From NCBI RefSeq assembly GCF_019468465.1, contig NZ_CP080519.1, positions 10,523,501 through 10,587,500 of the forward strand: a stretch of 64,000 nt of DNA. Reading direction: 5' to 3'. The notes beneath the pieces were generated by a model. That model was given only the letters and a program-made list of their open reading frames with translations, was not told where the DNA came from and made no database searches. Positions 15,891 through 24,454 of this stretch are shown in pieces. Position 1 is the first letter of the stretch. Every line of letters starts with the position of its first letter. Source of the stretch: Amycolatopsis sp. DSM 110486. GTDB lineage: Bacteria > Actinomycetota > Actinomycetes > Mycobacteriales > Pseudonocardiaceae. The position numbers and the translations under genes are program-made.

Positions 15891-17278
15891 GCCGTGGTGT
15901 CCGAGCCCGCAGCGCGGTGTTCCGCCGCCACGGCCGTGGCGGCGAGGTAGGCCAGTCCGAAGGCGGGCAGGAGGCCGTTGCCGGCCAGGTAGCCCGAGGC
16001 GCCGTGCCCCGAAATCCCGGCGGCCGCGCCACCTGAGGCGTAGAGGCCGGGAATGGGCCGGTCGTCGCCGTCGACGACACGCGCCGACCCGTCCACGACC
16101 AGGCCGCCCTGGGTGTGGAAGAGAGCCGGCACCACCTTCACCGCGGCGTACGGCGGCTCGAGCGGTGCCTCGTAGTCGCGGCCGAACCGGTCGGGGATCT
16201 CGCCTCGCGCCGCCCGCCCGGACTCGTCGAGCTCGGCGGTGACGGCATCTTCGGGTAGGCCCGTCGCGACGGCGAGCGCCCGCGCGTCGTCGGCCCACAC
16301 TTCGGCGCCGGACTCGACGGTCTGCCGGAAGTCCGTGAACGGCATGCACAGTTCGTGCACCCGGCGGTCGAACACGACCCAGCCGGTCGCCTCCGGCCGG
16401 GCCGCCAGGGAGGGGCCGAATTCGGAGTAGCCGGTGGTCTCCTTGGCGAAGCGGCGGCCCGTGGTGTCCAGCATGACGGCGCCGTGCATGATCGTGGCCC
16501 AGCCCAGCAGCGTCGAGGACTTCGCCGCCAGCGCTCCGTGGCCCTGATAGGCGTCCAGGAACTCGGTCGCGGCGCCCAGCCGGGAGCCGATCCGGAGCGC
16601 ATCGCCGCGCGACGTTTCGCTGCCGTGGTATGTGGCCGTGGCGATCTCCGGCATGTGCTCGGCGACCAGCTCGTGATCGGCACCGTAACCGTTGGTGGCG
16701 AGCAGGACGGCCGGGGTCTCGATGCGCTCCACATCGGCGTTCGGGTCGGTGACCACGACCGCGGCGACCCGGCCCTCAGCGTCCAGCTCGACCTCGGTGA
16801 GCCGGGCCGGCACCAGGAAATCGATCCGCGGGTGGGCCCGCGCCTGCCGGGCCAGGTGGTCGATGAGCACGGTGCCGTGCCGCTCGGGGATGGTGTGGCA
16901 GCGGTCCACGGAATGCCCCGGGTAGTGCATGTCGGTCATCAGCGAGATGTCTAGGCCGACCTCGTCGGCCAGCCACTCGACCAGCTCGCCGCTGACGGCG
17001 GCCAGCGCCCGGGCGAGCCGCTGGTCGCCGCTGCCCTTGGTCTTGCGGTCGACGTCGCCGGCGAACACCTCGACCGAGTCCTCGATCCCCTGCTCCCGCT
17101 GCCAGCGGCTGTTCACGCCCGGCACCATCGCCGTGCACATCGACGTGTTGTTGCCGCGAAGGAAGTGCTCGCTCGCCTCGACCACGAGGACGTCGAGGCC
17201 GAGCTGGGCGGCGCGAAGGGCAGCGATGAGCCCACCGCCGGCACCCGCGACGACGAGGTCGGGTCCCTGTGCGCTCAT
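15887..17278 (-). CDS. FAD-binding dehydrogenase (fumarate reductase / 3-ketosteroid dehydrogenase-like)
   Basis: 463 residues. The N-terminal dinucleotide fold is DLVVAGAGGGLIAALRAAQLG with the acidic end VVEAS at the second strand. The C-terminal FAD loop IPGLYASGGAAAGISGHGASGYLAGNGL is typical of the succinate dehydrogenase/fumarate reductase flavoprotein family. Soluble members of this family reduce or introduce C=C bonds next to carbonyl or carboxyl groups. A LFHTQGGLVVDGSARV segment contains the conserved TxGG motif. The ATG at 17278 overlaps the racemase stop by 4 bp. No signal peptide is seen, so it should be cytoplasmic. Confidence 0.85.
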   Translation of the reverse strand: MSAQGPDLVVAGAGGGLIAALRAAQLGLDVLVVEASEHFLRGNNTSMCTAMVPGVNSRWQREQGIEDSVEVFAGDVDRKTKGSGDQRLARALAAVSGELVEWLADEVGLDISLMTDMHYPGHSVDRCHTIPERHGTVLIDHLARQARAHPRIDFLVPARLTEVELDAEGRVAAVVVTDPNADVERIETPAVLLATNGYGADHELVAEHMPEIATATYHGSETSRGDALRIGSRLGAATEFLDAYQGHGALAAKSSTLLGWATIMHGAVMLDTTGRRFAKETTGYSEFGPSLAARPEATGWVVFDRRVHELCMPFTDFRQTVESGAEVWADDARALAVATGLPEDAVTAELDESGRAARGEIPDRFGRDYEAPLEPPYAAVKVVPALFHTQGGLVVDGSARVVDGDDRPIPGLYASGGAAAGISGHGASGYLAGNGLLPAFGLAYLAATAVAAEHRAAGSDTTA

Positions 17279-17913
17279 CGGCCCGCTCCCGCCGCGACCA
17301 GTTCGAGGGCGCGCAGCACGGGGTCGAACACCGGCACCGCCGAGGGGTGCGTTGGATCGACGTCGACGGCGGAGCAGCCGTTGAGCAGCGTGCGGGCCCC
17401 CTTCGCGGCCAGCACCTCGGCCGCCTCGTCGAGGCGCTGCTGCCACCCCGGCCCTTCACTGATCGAGTCGAAGGGCAGGTCGAGGATCTCGATCTGCCCG
17501 AGCCACCGCTCCCAGCCGTAAGCGGCCGCAACCCGGCGCATCTCGGCGGCGATGGCCTCGTTGCGGACCACCGCGCCCATCGGCGCCGCGAGCGCGGCCG
17601 CGAGGGCCAGGTTGAGCTTGAGGATGCCGACCACCGGACGGTCGGTCTCCTCTTGCAGCCGGGCGACCGCGGGGTCGAGCACGCAGTCGGCCATCAGGAC
17701 GTCGTACCCCGCGGGGGCGGCGGCGAGGGCCCGGTGGACGTAGTCGTCCGAACGTGCGATGTCCTCGGCGTGGTCGAGCTGCTCGGGCGCACCCTGCGCG
17801 AGATCGTGCAGTTCGACGATCACGCCGGCCGGGCTGATGGCGTCGTAACGTTGTTGTCGCCGCGCCAGTTCCTCGACGCCGACGTGCAGGGGTGTGGTCG
17901 CGAAGATCCGCAT
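17275..17913 (-). CDS. Asp/Glu/hydantoin racemase family protein
   Basis: 212 residues from the ATG at 17913, which has GAGGAG at good distance and gives the family-typical beginning MRIFATTP; a GTG at 17964 overlaps the upstream stop (GTGA) and would add 17 residues. Two catalytic cysteines of the superfamily are visible: YDVLMADCVLDPAV and TLLNGCSAVDVDP. Relatives include hydantoin racemase, aspartate racemase, maleate isomerase and arylmalonate decarboxylase, so epimerisation or cis-trans isomerisation of a carboxylate or cyclic amide is plausible. Its presence with a hydantoinase-like enzyme favours a hydantoin-like intermediate (inference). Confidence 0.82.
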   Translation of the reverse strand: MRIFATTPLHVGVEELARRQQRYDAISPAGVIVELHDLAQGAPEQLDHAEDIARSDDYVHRALAAAPAGYDVLMADCVLDPAVARLQEETDRPVVGILKLNLALAAALAAPMGAVVRNEAIAAEMRRVAAAYGWERWLGQIEILDLPFDSISEGPGWQQRLDEAAEVLAAKGARTLLNGCSAVDVDPTHPSAVPVFDPVLRALELVAAGAGR

Positions 17914-17960
17914 GGGTGGTGGCTCCTCCTCGAGGACGGGCAGGGTGCGGCAGGTGAGGA

Positions 17961-19391
17961 TCACGGAGTGGCGAGCACGCGCAGGACATCTCGCACGCCC
18001 CTCGCCTCGGGCAGTGCGGCGGCGCAGTCGACCGCCCGCTGGAGCGCCGCCTCATCGCCCAGCAGGTCACGCAGCAGCACGAGAGTCCGCTCGTGGTCGA
18101 AGGGCTCGTGGGCGGCGTCGCCGACTGGGTTGGCGACCTCGTGCCGCAGGACCCGGCCGTCGGTCAGCGTCAGCTCGACGGCCGCGCCGCGGGCGTCGGG
18201 CAGGCGGGCGTCGAACTCGGTGCCCGAGACGACCTCGACCCGCTCGGCCAGTGCGGCGAACCGGTCCTCCCGCGAGCGGTCGAAGCCGTCGGGAGCGACG
18301 CGGCCATCGAGCAGGGCGGTCGTCACCACGTAGGGAATCGAGAACATGGCGGCCAGCCGGTTGCTCCATCGGGTGCGGCCGAGCGCTGCCGCCATCGAGT
18401 ACGTCGTGACCCGCACCCGGGTGATGTCGCTGTCGGCGAGCCCGTCCTGGTGCAGTCGTGCTCGCAACACGAGGGTGGCATCCGCGCTGGGGTGGGTGAA
18501 GGCGCACGAGGCGTGCCGTTTGAAGTAGCCGAGCCCGATGTCCCAGCGCAGGCCGAGCTGCTCGACCAGGGCGACCGGGTCGAACGTGCCGAGCAACCCG
18601 CCCAGGCTGTGGGCGGCGATGCCGGTGGCGTGCGCGATCCCGGCCTTGGCCAGTCGCGCGGCGGCGAGCCCAGCCACGTTGCTGGCGCCCATCCACTCGT
18701 TGCGCACCGCGTTGCCGTCGAGTGCCGCGGAGAAGGGCCCGGCGATCGGCATGCCGCTCGCGGTGTCGACGGCGGCGGCGATCCCCGCGGTGTCGAGACC
18801 GAGGAGCTTGGCGCAGCCCGCGGCTGCGCCGGTGACGCCCCAGTTGCCGTGCGGGTGCAGACCCGGCGCGCCGCGGCTGGCGCGGCCGTACCGCGCGGCG
18901 ACCTCGTAGGCGACGAGCAGGGCCGTCGCGGTGGCCGGACCGTCCGTGTCGAGCGCGCAGGCGAGTGCCAGGACCGCCGGGAAGCCGTGCGCGGCGGGGT
19001 GGCCGGCCGCGAACTTGTTGCCCTCGTCCATCTCCAGGCTCACCAGCGCCGTGGCGTTGAGCCAGGCCGCGGCCTCGACCGTGGTCTCGACCCCGGTCCC
19101 GAAGACCGGTACCGGTCCGGGTGAGGGCGCCCAGGCGTCCACGAGTGCGGCGCGCTCGGGAAGCCGAGCACCCAGGACCGTGACTCCGAAGGTGTCGAGC
19201 AGGACCAGACGCAGCCGCTCTCGCACGTTCTCGGGTACGGCGTCCCACCTCAGCGCGCCGGCCCAGCCGGCGAGCCGGTCGAGGGCCTCGAGCGCCGCCT
19301 GCTGATCCGGGTCGAGCCCGACTTCGTTCGCTTGATCCGTACCGGGATCAACGGTAACCGTCTTCCCCACCTTCTCCGTCGTTTCGTTCAC
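17961..19391 (-). CDS. MmgE/PrpD family protein, paralogue 4
   Basis: 476 residues from the GTG at 19391, fixed by GTGA overlap with the livF stop; the frame is open through the ABC gene but that part is a shadow. Motifs: LEMDEGNKFAAGHPAAHGFPAV, LHPHGNWGVTGAAAG, GNAVRNEWMGASNVAG and GYFKRHASCAFTHPSAD. It is closest to paralogues 2 and 3 by the VRN motif. It directly follows the transporter genes, so uptake and the first steps of use are coupled in one transcript. Confidence 0.88.
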   Translation of the reverse strand: MNETTEKVGKTVTVDPGTDQANEVGLDPDQQAALEALDRLAGWAGALRWDAVPENVRERLRLVLLDTFGVTVLGARLPERAALVDAWAPSPGPVPVFGTGVETTVEAAAWLNATALVSLEMDEGNKFAAGHPAAHGFPAVLALACALDTDGPATATALLVAYEVAARYGRASRGAPGLHPHGNWGVTGAAAGCAKLLGLDTAGIAAAVDTASGMPIAGPFSAALDGNAVRNEWMGASNVAGLAAARLAKAGIAHATGIAAHSLGGLLGTFDPVALVEQLGLRWDIGLGYFKRHASCAFTHPSADATLVLRARLHQDGLADSDITRVRVTTYSMAAALGRTRWSNRLAAMFSIPYVVTTALLDGRVAPDGFDRSREDRFAALAERVEVVSGTEFDARLPDARGAAVELTLTDGRVLRHEVANPVGDAAHEPFDHERTLVLLRDLLGDEAALQRAVDCAAALPEARGVRDVLRVLATP

Positions 19392-20089
19392 AGGCCGAGG
19401 TAGGCCTTCTTGACCCGCTCGTCGCCGGCCAGCTCCTTGCCCGGGCCTTCGAGCGCGATGGTGCCGCTCTCGAGCACGTAGGCCCGGTCGGAGATCGAGA
19501 GCGCCTGAGCGGCGTTCTGCTCGATCAGGAGAACCGAGACACCCGTGTCGCGGATGGCCGCGACGGCCTTCAGCACGTCCCAGGTCAGCTTCGGCGAGAG
19601 GCCGGTCGACGGTTCGTCGAGCATCAGCAGCCGCGGCTTCGCCATGAGGGCCCGGCCGATGGCGAGCATCTGCTGCTGGCCGCCGCTCATGCTCTGGGCC
19701 GCCTGCTTGCGGCGCTCGGCCAGGATCGGGAACAGCTCGAAGATCCGCTCCAGCTCCTGCGCCACCCGCACGCCGCGGCGCGTCCACGCGCCCAGGACGA
19801 GGTTCTCCTCGACGCTCATGGGGCCGAAGAGGTCGCGATCCTCGGACACCTGCACGATCCCGCGCCGCACGATCTGGTGCGGCCGCAGCCCGGTCAGCGG
19901 CTCGCCGTCGTAGGTGACCGCACCGGAGAGCGCACTGATCAGTCCGCTGATCACGCGGAGCGTGGTGGTCTTGCCGGCACCGTTGGCGCCGACGACGGAG
20001 ACCAGTTCCCCCGGCCTGACCCGCAGGCTCATGTCGTGGAGGATCTGCAGCTTGCCGTAGCCGGCAGCGATGTTGTCGAGCTCAAGCAC
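19388..20089 (-). CDS. livF: branched-chain amino acid/amide-type ABC transporter ATPase 2
   Basis: 233 residues, a LivF-type ATPase. Walker A is GANGAGKTT, the signature is SMSGGQQQMLAIGRALM, and Walker B LLMLDEPSTGLSP. The GTG start at 20089 overlaps livG by 8 bp. It pairs with LivG as the nucleotide-binding heterodimer of the HAAT importer. The substrate of such systems ranges over amino acids, amides, urea and aromatic acids, so the catabolic neighbours and not valine uptake should guide interpretation. Confidence 0.93.
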   Translation of the reverse strand: MLELDNIAAGYGKLQILHDMSLRVRPGELVSVVGANGAGKTTTLRVISGLISALSGAVTYDGEPLTGLRPHQIVRRGIVQVSEDRDLFGPMSVEENLVLGAWTRRGVRVAQELERIFELFPILAERRKQAAQSMSGGQQQMLAIGRALMAKPRLLMLDEPSTGLSPKLTWDVLKAVAAIRDTGVSVLLIEQNAAQALSISDRAYVLESGTIALEGPGKELAGDERVKKAYLGL

Positions 20090-20813
20090 CGGGCAGCTCC
20101 TGTCCGAGATAGGCCTCCACGACCGTCGGGTCCGCGACCACTTCCGCGGGCTCGCCCGAGGCGATCACCCGTCCGCGGTCGAAGACGACGACAGAGTCGG
20201 AGAGCTGCATGACGGCCTGCATGATGTGTTCGACGAACACGAGCGTCAGGCCCTCCGACTCACGCAGGCGGGCGAGCAGGTCGACGACGGGCGCCCGTTC
20301 GGCGGGCACGAGGCCGGCCAGGACCTCGTCGAGCAGCAGCAACCGCGGACGGGTGGCGAGCACCCGGGCCAGCTCGAGCCGCTTCAGCGCAGCTGTGTGC
20401 AGCGAGTCGGACACCACGTCCGCCCAGGCCGCCATGCCGGTCGCTTCGATGACCTCGTGCGCGTGGTGATGGGCGCTGCGGTGATTGCCGCCCCGCGACA
20501 GTGCTGCCGCGACGACGTTCTCCCGGACCGTCATGGAGCCGAACGGACGCATCAGCTGGAACGTTCGCGCCATGCCGAGCCGCGAGATCCGGTGCGGCGA
20601 CATCCCGCTCACGTCCTTGCCGAAGAGCTTCACATGGCCGGTATCCGGCCGCAGTGCGCCGGCGATGACGTTGAAGAACGTCGTCTTGCCCGCGCCGTTC
20701 GGCCCGATGATGCCGACGATCGAACCTTCGGCGACGTCGATCTCGACCTCGCTGAGTGCATGGACGCCACGGAAGGACTTGCTCACGTCGCGTACTTCGA
20801 GAGCGGTGCTCAT
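20082..20813 (-). CDS. livG: branched-chain amino acid/amide-type ABC transporter ATPase 1
   Basis: 243 residues, LivG type. Walker A GPNGAGKTTFFNVI and Walker B RLLLLDEVLAGLVPAE are intact. The C-loop reads SLHTAALKRLELARVL: the LSGGQ core is replaced, as in a known LivG subgroup where the partner ATPase supplies the canonical signature. The EVLAGL form, rather than EPxAGM, belongs to the same subgroup. Start ATG at 20813 overlaps the livM stop by 4 bp. Confidence 0.92.
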   Translation of the reverse strand: MSTALEVRDVSKSFRGVHALSEVEIDVAEGSIVGIIGPNGAGKTTFFNVIAGALRPDTGHVKLFGKDVSGMSPHRISRLGMARTFQLMRPFGSMTVRENVVAAALSRGGNHRSAHHHAHEVIEATGMAAWADVVSDSLHTAALKRLELARVLATRPRLLLLDEVLAGLVPAERAPVVDLLARLRESEGLTLVFVEHIMQAVMQLSDSVVVFDRGRVIASGEPAEVVADPTVVEAYLGQELPGA

Positions 20814-21853
20814 CGACGCTTCCACCAATCGCGGATCGATCCGACGATGCCTTTGGGCAGGACGAGGGCGATCACGATCAGCAGGATCGAGTAGAGCACC
20901 ACGTCCAGCCCGCCCCGGCCCGAGAGGAATTCCAGGAAAGTGGGCGGGTTGCGCAGCCAGCCGGCCGTCAGGTCCGAGAGCGGGCCGAGGATCAGTGCGC
21001 CGACGAGCGGGCCCCACAGGGTGGCGACGCCGCCGATGACCGCCGGGGCGATGGCCTGGACCGACTGGGCCTGGCCGAACGCGATGTCGGGATCGACGAA
21101 CATGAAGTACTGCGCGTAGAACATGCCGGCGACGGACGTGATCGCCGCGGAGAGCGCCATCGTGGTCAGCTTGACCCGCATGACGTTGACGCCCAGCGCG
21201 TCGGCCGCGTCCTCGTTGTCGCGCACGGCGACCGTGTGGATGCCGGTGCGCGACCGAAGGTAGAACATCGTGATCAGCAGGCAGATCACGACCAGCGCGA
21301 GGCCGATGTAGTAGTACTGCGGCGCGTTGGCGGCGAACTGCAGCATCGACCACGAGTTGTCGGGCAGCAGCGGGACGTGGAACCCGGTGGTGCCGTTGAC
21401 CCAGCTGGTGTTGGTCGCGAGCAACCGCAGCATCTCGGCGAAGGCGAACGTGGCGAGCGCGAAGTAGGCACTGCGCAGCTTGTAGCGGAAGGCGAGGTAG
21501 CCGATGCAGATGGCCACGAGTGCCGCCAGCATCGCTCCGACGACCAGCGAGATCCACGGCGACCAGCCGAAGTGCTCCAGGAGGTAGACGTCGGTGTACG
21601 CGCCGATGCCGAAGAACGCCGCGTGCCCGAAGCTGAACATGCCACCGTAGCCGCTCATCAGGTTCCAGCCGATCGCCATGATCGCGAAGATCAGCACCCG
21701 GACCGCGATGGTCTGGCTCGACTCGGGCAGGAGTGCGGGAGCGAAAGCGGCCAGGACGGTGATGACGACCAGGATGATCAGGGACCGCTGGATCGACTGG
21801 CGGCGATTCTGGATCGCCGCTGATCCCGGTCGCGTCTCGGTGGTGATGGTCAT
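20810..21853 (-). CDS. livM: branched-chain amino acid/amide-type ABC transporter permease 2
   Basis: 347 residues with about ten hydrophobic helices. The conserved permease segments GYGGMFSFGHAAFFGIGAY (after helix 2) and RDNEDAADALGVNVMRVKL (EAA-like coupling loop) are clear. It forms the membrane channel with LivH. It overlaps livG by 4 bp and is itself overlapped by the livH stop. Confidence 0.93.
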   Translation of the reverse strand: MTITTETRPGSAAIQNRRQSIQRSLIILVVITVLAAFAPALLPESSQTIAVRVLIFAIMAIGWNLMSGYGGMFSFGHAAFFGIGAYTDVYLLEHFGWSPWISLVVGAMLAALVAICIGYLAFRYKLRSAYFALATFAFAEMLRLLATNTSWVNGTTGFHVPLLPDNSWSMLQFAANAPQYYYIGLALVVICLLITMFYLRSRTGIHTVAVRDNEDAADALGVNVMRVKLTTMALSAAITSVAGMFYAQYFMFVDPDIAFGQAQSVQAIAPAVIGGVATLWGPLVGALILGPLSDLTAGWLRNPPTFLEFLSGRGGLDVVLYSILLIVIALVLPKGIVGSIRDWWKRR

Positions 21854-22884
21854 GATGACGTGGCTCCGAAGATGCCCTGCGGACGGATCAGCAGGATGAG
21901 CAGGAACAGGATGAAAACGCCCAGCAGGGGGCTCTGACCGGCGATCGCGACACCGCCCAGCTGCTCGACCAGGCCGACGATCACACCGCTGATGACGGCG
22001 CCCATCACGTTGCCCAGCCCGCCCATCACGACGACGACGAAGGCGAGGATGTTGAACTGGTCGCCGGCGGTCGGGGTGATCGTGGTGAACGGCGCGATGA
22101 GCATGCCGGCCGCCCCGGCACAGGCGGTGCCCAGGCCGAAGGTGACCGCGTAGACGAGCCGCACGTCGATGCCGACCAGTCCCGCCCCCTGCCGGCTGGC
22201 GGCGACAGCGCGGATCGCCCGGCCGAACGAGGTGCGCTCCAGCAGCAGGAAGACCAGCACGGCCAGTACCAGGGCGCCGCCGAGGGCGATGACCCGGGAG
22301 AGGTTGGCGACGGCGCCGAACACGTGCACGCCGGGGTCGCTCTTCAGGTTCGCCGACAGCGGGTCGCCGCCGAAGACCAGCAGTAGGACATTGCTGATCA
22401 GCAGCGACAGGCCGAGGGTGATCAGCAGCTGGCGCTCGAGCGTGCCGCCCATCGTGCGGTTGAGGAGCAGGAGCTGGATCAGGAGGCCGAGCACGAAGAG
22501 CCCGAGGATCGCGACCGGGAGGGCGATGTAGGGGTTCAGCCCGGCCTGGTGCGCCACCTCGTAAGTGATGTAGAGACCAACGGCGAGGAAGGCACCGTGC
22601 GCGAAGTTGACGATGTCGAGCACGCCGAAGACGAGGGTGAGGCCCATCGCGAGCAGGCTGTAGACACCGCCGGAAATGATGCCGGTGAGCAGCGCCTGGC
22701 CGGTGATGCCCATGCTGCCCGAGCGCAGCAGCGCGGCGATGAAGAGAACGACCAGCAAGGCGCCCGTCACGATCAGCGGCGTCGAATGGCGCAGGCTCAG
22801 CCGCGACGTGGCGCGGCTACCGCCCCGGAGGGCGGTCCCGTCCTTCGACGGAACCGCCCCTCCGGCGTTCGTCGGGCCGGTCAC
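21850..22884 (-). CDS. livH: branched-chain amino acid/amide-type ABC transporter permease 1
   Basis: 344 residues; LivH permease with GVYSLLAMGLTLVFGVLDIVNFAHGAF, the hallmark of the family, and the coupling loop FGRAIRAVAASRQGAGLVGIDV. The first 35 residues are a hydrophilic extension before helix 1, longer than usual; an internal start is possible, but the GTG at 22884 overlaps the livJ stop (GTGA) as elsewhere in the operon. Confidence 0.92.
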   Translation of the reverse strand: MTGPTNAGGAVPSKDGTALRGGSRATSRLSLRHSTPLIVTGALLVVLFIAALLRSGSMGITGQALLTGIISGGVYSLLAMGLTLVFGVLDIVNFAHGAFLAVGLYITYEVAHQAGLNPYIALPVAILGLFVLGLLIQLLLLNRTMGGTLERQLLITLGLSLLISNVLLLVFGGDPLSANLKSDPGVHVFGAVANLSRVIALGGALVLAVLVFLLLERTSFGRAIRAVAASRQGAGLVGIDVRLVYAVTFGLGTACAGAAGMLIAPFTTITPTAGDQFNILAFVVVVMGGLGNVMGAVISGVIVGLVEQLGGVAIAGQSPLLGVFILFLLILLIRPQGIFGATSS

Positions 22885-24119
22885 TGGCCCGGGTTCGCGG
22901 GGTAGACGGGGCTCTTGACCGCAGCGGACTGCGGATAGACCACGACCGGAGCACCGTTCTGGACCTGGGTCAGCACGGGCAGCGAGGTGGAGTTCTCGCC
23001 CTTGTCGCTGAACTTGATCGGGCCGTCGGAGAGAGTCAGCGGCGTCAGGTTGGTCTGTGCGATGGCGTCGCGAACCTTCGACGCGTCGGTCGAGCCGGCC
23101 TTCTCGAGCGCTGCCGCGATGACACGAACCGAGTCGTAGGCGAGGGCCGCGCCGGTGCGCGCCTCGTCTTTGTAAGTCGTCTTGTAAAGGGCGCTGAACG
23201 CCTTCGCGTCGGCGCTCTTGTCGTCGAAGTGGTAGTTCACGTCGAAGTACCCCTGGGAAGCCGAACCGGCGTCGGTCGGGAACTGCGGCTGGTCGAACGC
23301 ACCGTCGGCTGCGCCGACCACGGCGTCGAGGGCCGGCTTGACCGTCTGGATCGCCTTCGCGGCGAGGACACCGTCGCGGTAGTAGCCCGAGACGACGAGG
23401 ACGTTCGCGCCGCTCGCCTTGACCTGGGCGATCTGGGTGGTCAGATCGGAGACGCTGGCCGCGTCATAGGTGATCTCCGGACCCATCTGGAGGCCGCTCT
23501 TCTGGGCCTCGGCCTTGAACGCCTGATAGACCCCGGTGCCGAACGCCGTGGCCTCGTGCAGGTAGGCAACCTTGGTGACCGGGCGATTCGCCGCCGCGGA
23601 GATGGCCTTGACGTACTGGGCCGCAGTCGTGCCGAACCGCGAGTTCTGCGGCTGCATGCGGAACGAGTACTTGTAGCCGTGCGAGAGGATCGCGTCGTCG
23701 CCCGAGACGTCCATGACGAAGGGGACCTTGTTGCGCTCGGCGACGGCGGCGACATTGGCGCTCACGGCGCTCTGGTAGGTGCCGACCAGGGCGACGACGC
23801 CGTCACCGACGAGGCGCTGGGCCTCGCTCTGGCCGGTGTCCGGCGTGCCCTTGGTGTCGCCCCCGTCCAGCTCGAGCTTGGCGCCACCGAGCGCTTTGAT
23901 GCCGCCGGCGTCGTTGATGGCCTTGATGCCGAGCTTCACGCCGTTCTCGAGCTGGGTTCCGTCGCCCGCGTTGGCACCCGAGAGGGGGTGCAGGGTGCCG
24001 ATCTTGATGACCTTGGCGTCCCCGCTCGAACCGCCGCTGCCGCCGCCCGCACAGCCGGCGAGGAGTACGGCCCCGGAGCCGACCGCGGCGACCAGCTTCA
24101 CGAAGGATCTTGTACGCAT
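22881..24119 (-). CDS. livJ: ABC transporter substrate-binding lipoprotein, LivJ/HAAT type
   Basis: 412 residues. The N-terminus MRTRSFVKLVAAVGSGAVLLAGC is a lipoprotein signal with lipobox LLAGC, so the mature protein is anchored outside the membrane. The periplasmic-binding type I fold follows (IKIGTLHPLSGANAGDGTQLENGVKL; VALVGTYQSAVSANVAAVAE). Start chosen at 24119 because AGGAG lies 8 nt upstream and the signal peptide begins there; a 46-residue longer frame crosses the operator. It is the first gene of operon I. Confidence 0.93.
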   Translation of the reverse strand: MRTRSFVKLVAAVGSGAVLLAGCAGGGSGGSSGDAKVIKIGTLHPLSGANAGDGTQLENGVKLGIKAINDAGGIKALGGAKLELDGGDTKGTPDTGQSEAQRLVGDGVVALVGTYQSAVSANVAAVAERNKVPFVMDVSGDDAILSHGYKYSFRMQPQNSRFGTTAAQYVKAISAAANRPVTKVAYLHEATAFGTGVYQAFKAEAQKSGLQMGPEITYDAASVSDLTTQIAQVKASGANVLVVSGYYRDGVLAAKAIQTVKPALDAVVGAADGAFDQPQFPTDAGSASQGYFDVNYHFDDKSADAKAFSALYKTTYKDEARTGAALAYDSVRVIAAALEKAGSTDASKVRDAIAQTNLTPLTLSDGPIKFSDKGENSTSLPVLTQVQNGAPVVVYPQSAAVKSPVYPANPGQ

Positions 24120-24160
24120 CCTGATGACTCCTGATCTTGATGAAGAGTGGCGCTGTGATC

Positions 24161-24177
24161 GTTCCGCTAATCGGAAC
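24161..24177. promoter_or_regulatory. probable IclR operator A (GTTCCG-N5-CGGAAC)
   Basis: A perfect 6-bp inverted repeat around CTAAT, 41 bp upstream of livJ. A degenerate half-repeat, GTTCCGCTGAC, follows at 24190. The same palindrome occurs once more, as site D at 32829, and in imperfect form at 24339 and 32663. An IclR gene is encoded in the island and is the best candidate binder (inference). Confidence 0.7.
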
Positions 24178-24338
24178 GCCCCGATCAAGTTCCGCTGACT
24201 GTGGCATGTGGTCGTACTCACGTCAAGTGGTACATCGATGATTGAGGTCACGTGCACTTCGCGACCGCAGAGCCGGACTCCAGGCAGAGCGCAGGTTTCG
24301 CCTGGGCATTGACTCCCGACGGGACGGCAGCCAGACTT

Positions 24339-24355
24339 GTTCCGTCTACAGAAAC
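24339..24355. promoter_or_regulatory. probable IclR operator B (GTTCCG-N5-AGAAAC)
   Basis: An imperfect version of the palindrome, 99 bp upstream of the MmgE/PrpD paralogue 5 start. It shares its right arm AGAAAC with site C. A and B lie about 180 bp apart in the divergent region between livJ and paralogue 5. Confidence 0.6.
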
Positions 24356-24454
24356 GCAGTTGTTACAGTGGCTTCCGGCGGTGGCGGCCGGCCGCGCGCG
24401 TCCCGTGCGCGGCGCCCCCCGCGGTCCTGTGCCCCGGCTATCGAGGAGATCCCC

